From Chanos chanos (Eukaryota; Chordata; Actinopteri; Gonorynchiformes; Chanidae): a stretch of 64,000 nucleotides of DNA. Where the stretch lies: assembly GCF_902362185.1 (NCBI RefSeq), contig NC_044502.1, positions 11,155,022 through 11,219,021 of the forward strand, given 5' to 3'. Of this stretch, positions 12,136 through 22,765 are shown piece after piece (position 1 is the first letter of the stretch; each line of letters starts with the position of its first letter). Under the pieces are notes generated by a model, which searched no databases, was not told where the DNA came from, and saw nothing but the letters and a program-made list of their open reading frames with translations. The position numbers were made by a program, and so were the translations under genes.

Positions 12136-13338
12136 TATGGGCTGTCAGTATCAGCACCCAACCAACCAGAAATCCAACATTGCAAATAAGTCACAGCTCC
12201 ATAAACCTGGACACAGAGCAGAAACGGTTCCACTGAACATTACTACTCACCGTCCCCGCTGAAATCAAATTTTTCAGTTTAATTAAAAAGTAGACAGAAG
12301 ATCTCCTGTGAGATTTGCATTTCAAAAGCCGTCTTGTTCTGTTGTGTTTCCTCCTGGAATGAAAATCACAGCCGTAATTTAGTTGGAATACTTTTCTCGG
12401 GAATGAATTGGGTGATTAGCTGACCTGGAATGTTTGAATATCAAAAGACAGGCTTCTGAATTAAGCATGAGCGAAGGATGAGTTGCAAAGGAAGCAGAGC
12501 GACAGAAATAAACAGACAGACAGAAAGTTTTGAGAGAACTAGCAAACATCCACAAAAATTAAAAAAAAAAAAAAACGCTATTAGAACTTCTCAGGAACAG
12601 AGAGTTCACGGAGAACAGGGAGCGTCTATAAACACATCATCTAAGATGTTAATAGTCTTGAAGTAAACCTTGAACTGAGAAAACTTCGAGGAGCCCGTAC
12701 TGTTCTCCGGTCTGCTTTTTCGTTGAAGGCCAATTTTAATTTTGCCGTTTGCTTTCTTATTATGAAATTCTACAATGAGCTGAGCCTGCTGTGTTTATTC
12801 TGCATGTAGTCATTTCAATGACACATCTGGATTTGCTTTTGCTGTTGAACTCTGATGAAATAAATACTACCTGTCAAATCTAAGTTTGACAAGCTTGATT
12901 GCTCCATCTAATGACTGGAAACTTGGTGAACTTTTTTTTTTTTTTTTAACATTTATTTTTACACCTACACACAAAAAATGTCTTTCAGTTGAATTTTATG
13001 GTCTATGTTTTTGTCTGTCTGCCTTTGTGACGTAATTTGTTCAAATCTGTTTCTTTCCCTTTTTTTCGAGGGTTTCGAGCATATACGCCTTACTGTCGGA
13101 CCAACACTGAACTTTGCTCCGAGCTTTGCTCACATAATTTCTGATTTCCATCTTGAACAATTGTGAACAATTGTGTCTAACTAGAAATTAGTGTTGGAGG
13201 CAGCTAGTTCTTGTAAACAGATGATCAGTTTGCTTGTGGTTTTAAAAGGAACAAGTTCTTACAGGAATTTAAGCAGAATTTTAGTGCTATCCACACTTCA
13301 AAATCGTGCCTTTTTCACAGCTGGCGATTTCGAGGAAG

Positions 13339-13339
<1 letters not shown>

Positions 13340-13380
<41 letters not shown>

Positions 13381-13402
13381 ATACACACACACACACACAC
13401 AA
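13340..13402. repeat. (CA)n microsatellite
   Basis: CA repeat interrupted by AAACACACAT near its middle. Confidence 0.95.
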
Positions 13403-14282
13403 AACAAAGTCCATATCACACATCCATTCTCACATTAGCACTAATCCAAGTCTTTGATCATACACACCTCAGATACTGTATTGTGCCGCACAGGGATGAG
13501 TCCAACTGCTAGGATTACAGATTGAAACCCAGCTGTGTTACATTTCTCATGGATGGCCAGAAATCCCCAGGAATGCAATTGGTTGCATTCCCTCATGGAC
13601 AAACTGACAGCAGGGCACCTCCCTCCCATATTGCTCAGTGGCACTAGCTTGTCAACCAGGTGCCTAAAGAACTGTGCGTGGACTCAAGCAAATAAACACT
13701 TTCCTTCAAGCGTCCAGAGTGCAGTTCTGCCTTGATGCTCACGGTTGCTCTTTCTCATTTAACTGCTTTTGTATTTCCAAAGAGAATTTAGATGAATGAG
13801 TCTCTGGGTTTTTTGGTTGTTGTTGTTGTTGTTTTTTTGTTTTTTTTATTGGCGTGGTGGGGTGGTTTTGATCTCAGAGACTACAGTCTCAAGCGCAAAG
13901 TGTCAACAACAACGACAACAAAAAAAACGTAATTAAAGATCAGAGTTGGATGAAGACATCCCACTCAAGCGAAGCTGACTGACTCGACTTCCCAAGATGT
14001 CTCTGGAGTAATTGATAGCAGTAAGCACTCTTGACAGTTTAGACATCTTTATTCATGAGTGCTCCAGCGCTCCATCCCCAGGCATTCGGGTCATTCACAG
14101 TTTAGTTCTTTCTCGGGAGTGGAGTCTTCGGCCTGGTTCTGTCCCGCTGTTCTAATGAGAGGGGTCGGGACATTTCATCTTTAATTAGCTCTTATATGTT
14201 GGACGGGAAATGACTTTTCTGTCAACAGTGAAAAACCAAGAAAAAAATCAGGAAAAAAAGTACGTTTGTGACACAGGTCTTA

Positions 14283-14295
14283 GCAGTATGTGTGT

Positions 14296-14388
<93 letters not shown>

Positions 14389-14410
14389 TGTGTGTGTGTT
14401 TGTGTGTACA
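14283..14410. repeat. Long (GT)n microsatellite
   Basis: About 110 bases of GT repeat with GTGAG interruptions at about 14326 and 14386; the longest GT tract here. Confidence 0.95.
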
Positions 14411-14801
14411 TCCCTGTATGCATTTGTGAGCACATTTGTCAGTACACCCACATTACTGCCAATCAGTACCTTGCTATTATGTCAGGAAATAGCCATCAAA
14501 GTGAGCAATTCAATTGGTTGTTGAGAAGTGTGCTGAATATGATGTGTATAGATCAAGGTGCATTACGAGTTAATCATCAGATTGCACCCCCCCCCCCCCA
14601 AAAAAAAGAAACAGAAGCCACTCAGACCTCTATCAGACAGACACCTGAGCCTGATGGGTGTAGGAAACGAGGCCAGAGGGAGGCGGGGGAAAAAAAGAAA
14701 ACAAAAAACTAATAATTCAGCAAGAGTTCAGACCAACCCAGGTGGTCACATAGACAGCTGCTCAATTCTCTGAATTCTCATGACTTGACTTTGTTTTTTT
14801 C

Positions 14802-14802
<1 letters not shown>

Positions 14803-14839
<37 letters not shown>

Positions 14840-15035
14840 CTCCCTCTTTAATCTGATTTTCATTGACCGTGGACGACCAGCAAGTGCTGTAAACCTTCTC
14901 TCTGGTGTGTTATAAATTTTACCGCTGACACCTTAAAAGCACGCACCACCCCACCCTCCCCATTCCACTCCACCCCCACCCCCGCCCACCTCCTCCTCGC
15001 CCCCCACCCCCACCCCACCCCCCACCCCCTCCGAC
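14803..15035. repeat. Pyrimidine-rich region: (CT)n plus C-run cluster
   Basis: A (CT)n tract at 14803-14837 is followed after 100 bases by a strongly C-rich segment (14941-15035) built of CCCACCCC units. The plus strand is almost free of G there, so the minus strand carries many G-runs. Such strand-asymmetric mirror-like tracts can form H-DNA or i-motif/G4 structures. Confidence 0.8.
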
Positions 15036-15849
15036 GCTTGCCCTCCCTCAACCCCACAGCAAGCAGATTGGCTTAATGGGGGATATAGTGTTACGAACGG
15101 CACGAGGGAAGTGCCCCTCTTATGATGTCAGACTTCATAAAACACTTAAAGTGCTTCTTAAAAATGACCCCCCCACCCCCTCCCCAGCACCCCTCAGTGT
15201 CTAAGAGACTATATCAAGGAGCGATGATTATATCTTTAAATGAGATGCATTTGGGCAATGATCATTTTGGTTTAATCTTGCAGCCTGTTGCTCAACCCCA
15301 AGGAATTTTATATTTCAAATATTAGTTTGCCTCCCACTTCCACTAAGCCTATGATGAATGTGTGGATGGCAGGGGAGACTTAATATTTATTACAAACACT
15401 GGTATCAAAAAGTGTTTTTTTTTTATCTCTAACACCATCACCTGCTACGGTTAACAGCTTGTCTCCTGTTGCAATGTAAAGACACTCTCCCCTTTAGCAT
15501 GGACAGGCATTGTTTGTTTCAAACCGTGGCCCACTTTTAGTGGTTCCAAAAACTCCAATTAGAGCAAGACCTTCACAAAAATAGACTCCTGCTCATTAAC
15601 GAATGCGCGCATGTGGGTGTGTGTGCGTGTGCGTGTGCGTGTGTGCGTGTCTGTATCTGTCTGTCTGTCCGTCCATCTGTCTGTCTGTCTGTGCTGCAAG
15701 TGCATGATTATCAGCTGCATAAAGCGTCGGAAACTCATGTTCATTAATACAGCAGAAATAACTCAGGCCTTTGACACTGTCTCAGGTAATTCTGGCGAGA
15801 TAGAGGAAGAGGGACGATGAGAGTGAGAGACAGAGAGACAGGGAGTGGA

Positions 15850-16010
15850 GAGAGATTTTGGTGATTAAGGACAACGTCCTTTAAGGCTCTTCCTCCGGCA
15901 TCTCCACGCCGAGAGGGGCTGGTTAATCATTCACCATGCGGCAAGATCCTGATCTGTTTTCTCTTAGTTTTATCTCTCCGTCTCTCCTTTTCTCTTCCCT
16001 CTCTCTCTCT
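15850..16010. other. Complex non-coding block
   Basis: Non-repetitive, moderately GC-rich sequence between two repeat tracts; no credible coding frame on either strand. Noted only so that the stretch is not read as empty repeat. Confidence 0.2.
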
Positions 16011-16115
16011 CTCCAGCCTCATTATTTTCTTTGAGTGAGAATTAAACAGCCTCTGAGACAGAGCAGCAGCTGGATTAGTGAGAGACCATTAACCTCAACA
16101 GGGAGCCGCTCCTCT

Positions 16116-16117
<2 letters not shown>

Positions 16118-16151
<34 letters not shown>

Positions 16152-16210
16152 ATCCACGTGTGTGTGTGTGTGTATGTGTGCGTGTGTGTGTGTGTGTGTT
16201 TGTGTGTGTC
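16118..16210. repeat. Interrupted (GT)n microsatellite
   Basis: GT repeat broken by a CATCCACG spacer and single CG or AT units. Confidence 0.9.
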
Positions 16211-16483
16211 ATCTGAATGGTGATAAAGGTTCCAAACTGGTCTAAAATTTTTCCAATGTGATGACAGTTAGTCAGTGGTTACTGAATTGTTACTGAATCT
16301 ACAGTCTCAAGTATCTTGTTAAATTCATACATTGTTATGATTTTGATTAAAACTGTGTAATCCTGTTTTTTCGTTTTCGTTTTTTTTCTGGGCTGGTTTG
16401 CACAAATTACTTCAAATTTCTTTTTCGGACATGTCTAGTAGTTTACTAGGGTTACCAGGCTTCAAGTGTATGTGCTTGGGTGA

Positions 16484-16511
16484 AAGAGAGAGAGAGAGAG
16501 AGAGAGAGAGA
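16484..16511. repeat. (GA)n microsatellite
   Basis: GA repeat of about 14 units. A similar (CA)n(GA)n tract lies at 16664-16700. Confidence 0.9.
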
Positions 16512-16664
16512 CTCACGGAACAGCATTCACTCCACTCAGGAAACATAGAGAGACCAGACAGGCAAGCTGTGAGCAAATGAGTGAGTGAGAGTCACTTTGT
16601 TATAGAAACTGGCCATTAAAAAGGGTCTATGAATGAACTTCTCTAAGGACAAAGTCCACCACCA

Positions 16665-16700
<36 letters not shown>

Positions 16701-17209
16701 CTTAACAGAGACAAGCAGCCTGAAACTGAGCTCATTTGCCAGTGGGATGAGGTTCAGATTGTGTTGCGTCCCTGCTCTTCATTCTGACATCCAGCGGAGT
16801 TTATCAGAGGGGAGTCCGCTCATTTTCCTCCCCTGTTTCTGTTTCAGAAAAGGGAAAAAGACCTGAGGAGCTGTCTGCTGTCAGTCTGTGCAGATCAAAC
16901 CACAAAGCACCTCAAACTTCAAAGGAGATTCTTTCAAATGTGAATCATTTGGCTCGGCTGGTGATTAAGGAACGCGGACAATGCCAACGCGCGTCACCAC
17001 CAAAAAACAAACCACAGGGAAAACTGAGCAGAACTTGGCCGTTGGTCACCTTTTCTAAACGCTCAAAAGAAAAAAAAATGCCAATAAAAAGCCAGCCCTC
17101 AGTAATAAGACAAAAAAAAAAAAAAAGACATCGCCAAGCGAGTGAGGGTACATCAAGAAGAGGAGTTGTCAGCTGATATTTAAAGAGCAAAACATCGTTG
17201 TGTAGGTTC

Positions 17210-17213
<4 letters not shown>

Positions 17214-17245
<32 letters not shown>
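17214..17245. repeat. (CT)n microsatellite
   Basis: About 16 CT units immediately upstream of ordinary non-coding sequence. Confidence 0.9.
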
Positions 17246-17250
<5 letters not shown>

Positions 17251-17593
17251 GTGAGTGATAGCGTCTGGCGTGCGGGGTGAAACCTGATGGATGAGCTGGC
17301 CGTTCCTCTTCATCAGGGCTGGTCAGAGAAATGGCAGCTGCTTCAGTCATCCTCTGTGTCGACTCAGGCGCTAAATCACCTGCCAGCAAAGCGTGTAAGC
17401 AGCCATCTATTGCAGGACCAGCCACCAGAACAGCCACCAGCTCAACCTGCATTCAGCATCCCTCACGCTCACACACCGTAATAAACAGAATTATAAATGA
17501 GAATTAAAATAACATCACCAAGCATCACCTCCATCGGTGCTAACATGTGAATGGTATTGACATTTTCCGGGTTAGAGAAAAAGTGGGTTAGTA

Positions 17594-19151
17594 CAACCCC
17601 TAATCAGAAAAAGTTGGGACGGTATGTTAAGTTCAAATTAAGACTGAAAAGAGTGATTTGTAAGTTATCTTCGACCTGTATTACATCGAAAACAATACAA
17701 CAGCACATTATTTGATGTTTTGCCTCATGAACTGTATTGTTTTTTTTTTCAAATAAACTCTTCTCAATTCTGATTCTCAGAACAGATTTGAAAAAAAAAA
17801 AAGTTGGGACAGTAAGGCATTTACCACCATGTAATGTTGCCATTCCTTTTCGCAACACTTGCGAAATGTTTCAGGTGTGATTTTGTCCCATTCTTCCAGC
17901 AACAAAAAGGCCTAAGGTGTGCACCAGTACAGGGTCTTCGTTGTCGCGTTTTGCGTTTCACAATGCGCCACAGATTCTCGATCAGGGACAGGTCGGGACC
18001 GCGGGCGGGCCAGTCCAGCACCTGCACCCACACCCGCACCCTCCGCAGCCATGCCTCTGTAATGTGTGCAGAGTGTGGTATTGCATTGTCTTGTCGAAAC
18101 ATGCACGGGCGTCCCTGGAAAAGCTGTCGCCTTGAAGGCAGCATATGTTGCTCCAAAATCTCTATGTACTTTTCAGCATTAATGGTGCCACCACAGACGT
18201 GTAAGTTGCCTTTGGCAAGGGCACTGACACAACCCCATACCATGACAGATGCTGGCTTTTGGGCTTGTTGTTGGTAACAGTCTGAATGGTCCGTGTCCTC
18301 TTCGGTCTGGAACACACGGCATCCATTTCTTCCAGAAAAGACCTGAAACGCTAATTCGTCTGACGACAATGCATGTTTCCAACGTGTGATGGTCCCTCTC
18401 AGATGTCTCAGAGCCCAGTGAAGTCGACGGCACGCCTGGACACAGTCAACATAAGGCTTCCTTTTGGCACAGCAAAGTGTTAACCGGCATTTGTAGACAT
18501 ATCTACGCACTGTAGCGCTTGACGAAGGTTTGCCAAAGCAATCCTGAGCCGGTGCCATCTGAGGGATAGGAGAGCACAGTCATTCGGCTATTCAGGCTTC
18601 AGTTATTCAGGCTTGCGCCCTCGCCCTTTACGCACCCAAAATTCCTCCAGATTCCTTGAATTTTTTAATTACGTTATGCGCCGGAGAGGGTGAAATATCC
18701 AAATCGCTTCCTATCTTTCTTTGAGGAACATTGCTTTTTAAACATTTCAATAATTTTCTCACGTTATTGGTTGGCCAACTGGCAATCCTGGCGATCCCAT
18801 TTTTGCTCCTAAAGGACTAGGCCTTTTCTGGACGCTGCTTTTGTACCAAATCATGATTACTATCACCCGTTGACATCACCTGTTTGAAATCACATCATTA
18901 TTTGATTATTTTACTTCATTACTTGCCCTAAATTGCTGCCCGTCCCAACTTTTTTTGGGACGTGTTGCAGGCTTGACATGGCAGAAATGGATGTATATTT
19001 ACAAGCGAAACGAAGTTGACCGGACAAAACATGAAATATCTGTTCATACCGTCTGCAATGAAACACAAGTCAAAGTAAATTTAGGAATCACTCTTTTCTT
19101 TTTTATGTTTGCGTTTTCCACACCATCCCAACTTTTTCCGAGTTGGGTTTG
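17594..19151 (-). mobile_element. Tc1-like (Tc1/mariner) DNA transposon, decayed, IR/DR type
   Basis: The element is 1558 bp and flanked by TA on both sides (17592-17593 and 19152-19153), the target duplication of this superfamily. Its inverted ends are about 220 bp long and diverged. Each end carries the word AAAAAGTTGGGAC twice: outer and inner left copies at 17608-17620 and 17798-17810, and inverted right copies near 18942-18954 and 19125-19137. This two-repeat arrangement is the IR/DR layout known from Sleeping Beauty-like Tc1 elements. The transposase is read on the minus strand. The copy looks inactive: the helix-turn-helix region is out of frame with the catalytic part, and the two ends differ at many positions. 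Confidence 0.93.
17821..18735 (-). pseudogene. Tc1-type transposase remnant (HTH plus DDE catalytic domain)
   Basis: A 245-codon frame from ATG at 18558 down to 17821 covers the catalytic half of a Tc1 transposase. Seen are KPYVD, RRLHWA, the first acid in SSDE (D67), KPASVMVWGC, the second in RQDN (D157) and the third in PIENLW-like SLIENLW (E194), followed by KRKTRQRRP. Upstream, 18640-18735 encodes a helix-turn-helix-like piece (QRKIGSDLDIS, HNVIKKFKESGG) and then shifts frame near the KGRGRKP-type hook at about 18613-18640. Spacing from the second D to E is 36 residues where this family normally has 34; the two extra codons lie in a GTGCGGGTGTGG-like slippery stretch. It is a broken gene of a plain DNA transposon. 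Confidence 0.88.
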
Positions 19152-19153
19152 TA

Positions 19154-19968
19154 TTATAAGATACTGCTAAAATCTCCACAAATCTTACACGTAAACTTCC
19201 AGTGGTTAGTACAAAACTTACATCTTGAATTCACTTATCATCAGGTAGAGATGTGAGAGAATGTGTTGGAAACACAGTGAAAGATACACTCAGGTAGGAG
19301 GAACTGTTATTTAAATGCTTTGAGACTAGCCCAGACAAGGCACTGAGGTGCCAAACAAGGATTGATATGCCTTAGCTGCTAGCACTGAACACAGAACGCC
19401 CTCTATTAGCCTTTGACCAAACACATTAGCAGTGCCATTGGAGAACAGTTCCTTCTCTTCATCTCTATCTAAGATGAATGTACACGCAGAAACAAAATTA
19501 CTTTCTTGGTGAATTCATTTATCTGTACTTTTGATTAAATACTGACAGAATTTCAATTCAGTCCTTTCATACACAGGTTACCTGTTTTTTTTTTTTTTTA
19601 AACTTGGTTAATGTTGAAATGAATTCTACCATAGCATGAACAATGACCCCCCCCCCCCCCCACACACACACACACACACACAAAACCTGCTTATTGTCAT
19701 ATATTGATAAGGAATTCCTTCTGTGGATGAAAGGGGGAAAAAATGAGTCATGAAAAAATATTTGATTCAGAGAAATGGGAACACTTTCATGGTAAATGTA
19801 CAATGTTACAAACCTGAAATGAGTTTTTCTAACTTCGTGCTCAAACTGAAAGGCTTTTTCTCCCCCTTTCTCTTTCTCTTTGTCACCATCATGCATTAAT
19901 ATTTTGATAGAATCCACAGCATGATAATTGTGTGTGAGTGGCTGTGTGTGGTGTGCATGTGCGTGCGT

Positions 19969-20000
<32 letters not shown>

Positions 20001-20820
20001 TGGGGGGGGGGGGGTGAATATTTGGCTTAATACCTCAGTATTGTTCTTTTTTAAGGGTAATAGCTCAGGTATTACATGCGTGTCTTATAAACCAGGTTCT
20101 CTATTGAATAGAGGAACCAGAGGAATTCTTCATTACACAATAATGCAGAAAAAGACCACATCCTCCTCTTCTCACTTCTCAAATACTTTCCTTTGTTCCA
20201 CCCTTTATTCATTTTCTCATTCTTATCCATCTTGATTATTCTGGTTATATAAAGATCATTCACTGATAGGGGATACTTTTGAATGGAAGATTAATTAGTG
20301 TTCCCACAAATTAAAAAAGTTCACATAGGCTTGTCTATCTAAAGCAAAAGATAAAATTATTGATTAAATTATGTAAATGTGACTCAAAAGGGCAGGGGGA
20401 GTGAAACTTTTTATTACACTTTTTTACTCGGTTCTTTTTTATCATGATCTTTTATCTTTTTAATAAGCCTTCATCCATATAAAGAAGACCCCTAATTGTT
20501 TCATTTGACTGAAATTTGAATGTGTTCTTTTTTTGGTGCTACAGGTGAATATAAGTAATTACGCTAGACTGCCTTTACACAACGCACAATACAGCAATAA
20601 TCTGATTCACATTCAAAGTGTTCTTATTTTTATTCCCACGGATAATTATGATAACGAGAAATGTTTTGAACAGAATGGTTTGAAAGCTATGATTCATCAT
20701 CGTCATAACCCAGTCCCCTCTCACGCACTCTCCGCAGACCTTCAGTTTTATCTTGCAGCGTATCCGTGGATATTTAACGCCATCATGCGGATGATAATGT
20801 TCAGTGTCTGACGTTTAAGC
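19154..20820. other. Intergenic sequence between the Tc1 copy and vps16
   Basis: No coding exon recognised. It holds a poly-C/(CA)n tract at 19648-19682, a (GT)n plus G-run at 19965-20014, and AT-rich sequence. The last few hundred bases before 21060 should include the vps16 promoter and leader. Confidence 0.5.
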
Positions 20821-20839
20821 GACAAATGAAGCTTCCTAT

Positions 20840-20853
20840 ACACTAGATGGCGC
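20840..20853 (+). promoter_or_regulatory. CTCF-like motif near the vps16 start
   Basis: The sequence ACACTAGATGGCGC differs at one position from the CTCF core consensus CCASYAGRKGGCRS. It lies about 200 bases upstream of the vps16 start codon, in plus orientation. A second CTCF-like motif in the opposite orientation lies at 39823-39836. Occupancy is unknown. Confidence 0.4.
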
Positions 20854-21038
20854 AATTGAGCCTTAGGCTCAATAAAAACACGAAACCTTGTCAAAATAAG
20901 AAGACAAAGAAGAACCGGGCAAGTGTAGTGAAAGATGACATGAGAAATAAACCGATAAACACCACCAACAACAACAACAGACAGTGCAGCAAGGTGGGCA
21001 AAGACCCGCGCCTGAAAACCTCACTTTTTCCGACATAA
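20847..21038 (+). CDS. Upstream open reading frame in the presumed vps16 leader
   Basis: An ATG with G at +4 (AGATGG) opens a 63-codon frame that ends 21 bases before the vps16 start codon. The predicted peptide is very basic and rich in Lys, Asn and Arg (NKKTKKNR, TTNNNNRQ), and I recognise no family. A six-codon frame (20826-20846) precedes it. If the vps16 transcript starts upstream of 20826, these would be translated first and could damp vps16 translation; if it starts downstream they are irrelevant. It could also be chance. Confidence 0.25.
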   Translation: MAQLSLRLNKNTKPCQNKKTKKNRASVVKDDMRNKPINTTNNNNRQCSKVGKDPRLKTSLFPT

Positions 21039-21059
21039 ATTCGCGGGGCCCGCTTGATC

Positions 21060-22728
21060 ATGGCATTCGTCACAGCTAACTGGAATCCTCTAGGCGAGGC
21101 TTTCTACAGGTATTTCCAAGATTACCATTCTTTCTGTCCAGTGTTTTGTGGTTATGGCACATATGGCATACTCTGATCTAAATTCTGAAAAATCTGCAAT
21201 GCAAATTAGCTAAGAATGGTGAAATTTAATCTGTATCTAAATACTGAGTAAAATACGATTCGTGTGCTTGTATGTAGCTGCCCGGAAAAGCAGCTGGAAC
21301 CAGAAGTCAGTCATGTGATAGTTTTCACGCGCAAAGAGAAGCGTCCAAACAAGACGCTTGCTGATCTAAGTCGAAGTCTAAACAAGATTTACGTTTCTTC
21401 AGATGAATTGTTTTCAATATATATACCAAAAAACGAAATGCATTGCATCCTCGTTTCTCTGAATTACAATATTTGATTGAAAAGATTTTGTTCTGTTTTG
21501 AAAGTATCATTTTAAATAGACGCTTTATGTCTGACAGCTGTTTCTCTCTGTGTCATGAACAGAAAGACTGAGCTGTATGAGATGGGCTGGAACTTAAAGG
21601 ATGGTTTGAGAGACTGTCTCTTCGCTGCAGCGCCTTATGGAGGTCCCATTGGTGGGTAATTGAGTCCCGCTCTAGACGGGCTAACTTCACTGACTTCAGT
21701 CATACTTTGGTATTTATGGCAGTTTGTATAGCGTTTCAGTGTGTTCAGTTCAGCTCTAGTTCTCTCAGGTTTCATTCATCAGAACCTCAGTTCAAAGAGA
21801 CACACCCTTTTTTCTCTCTCGCCCCGTCTTTTTTTTAGCTTTGCTAAAGGAGCCGCTTCGTCGCTCTCCCAGTGCTAGACCACTGATGGAAATCTACTCA
21901 TCTTCTGGGGTGTCCATGGCCAGTTTCCTGGTATAAAGACTACACAAAGATTAACTAACACACTGTGTCACACCCTGAGTGGAGTGAATACTGTTCTGAG
22001 TCTCTCTCTCTCTCTCCAGTGGAAGAGTGGTGTAGTGAAGCAGCTAGGTTGGACAGTGAGCGATGACCTTCTGTGCATTCAGGAGGACGGCACTGTGCTT
22101 GTCTACGACATGTTTGGAAACTTCAAGAAACATTTCAGCATGGGCAGTGTGAGTGAAAACACACATACGCACACACACAGTAACACACATGTCTGTTCAT
22201 CAGCTGAAATAGATATTTATCAATCCTGCCTGCTTTTCATAGGAAGTGGTTCAGAACCAAGTGCTTGAGGCAAAGGTGTTCCATTCACCTTACGGAACTG
22301 GGATCGCCATAGTAACGGGGACATTTCGGTTTACCTTGGCAACAAACATCGATGACCTGAAGCTACGCAGATTACCAGAGGTTCCAGGTGTGTTGTTTGT
22401 CTCTCTCTTGTCGTTAGTATTCAAATGGGTGCATTCATAGTCAGCTTTACAATTTACAACTCACTGATGTGTCTGTCAGTCAAGCAAATCACTTCATTTG
22501 ACTGTTTAATGTCATCTCTAACACCTGTGTGTTATTGTCATGTGTCTAGGACAAGTGCTTGCAGACTCTGTTAATTTGTATTTATGGCCTTTTACAGGTC
22601 TGCAGGGGCTTCCCTCCTGTTGGGCAGTGTTGACACAAGACAGGCAAAGTAAAGTACTGCTCGCTAGTGGGGCTGACCTCTTCATTCTGGACAACACTGT
22701 CTGCACTGCCGTGGTGAGGCCTTGTCTC

Positions 22729-22765
<37 letters not shown>

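Larger units (their letters stand above)
1..17591. other. Gene-free region with simple repeats and complex non-coding blocks
   Basis: No open frame in this stretch resembles a known protein, and none has the length or splice context of an exon. The longer frames are translations of (GT)n, (CT)n, (GATA)n or poly-G tracts. Between the tracts lie blocks of complex sequence of 150-300 bases with homeodomain-like TAATTA, SOX-like AACAAT and octamer-like sites, which is how intergenic or intronic regulatory DNA of developmental genes often looks. It could be intergenic or a long intron of a gene that lies to the left. Blocks and repeats worth naming are listed separately. Confidence 0.6.

Noticed and set aside
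13441-13740. Frames on both strands around a small inverted repeat (GGAATGCAA / TTGCATTCC at 13570-13591).
   Set aside because: No protein family fits, and a nine-base inverted repeat is expected by chance in 64 kb.
14210-14712. Overlapping long frames on both strands rich in Cys/Val or Thr/His.
   Set aside because: They are translations of one (GT)n tract.
17834-18277. A 147-codon plus-strand frame inside the Tc1 element.
   Set aside because: It is the antisense shadow of the transposase.
17821-18558. Assignment of the transposase to the DD36E (Incomer) family because D157 and E194 are 36 residues apart.
   Set aside because: The remaining sequence (KPYVD, PSRRxLFQGRPC, AWLRR, KRKxRQRRP) fits a common fish Tc1 group with 34-residue spacing. 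The two extra codons lie in a slippage-prone GTG-rich stretch, so they are better read as a local insertion.
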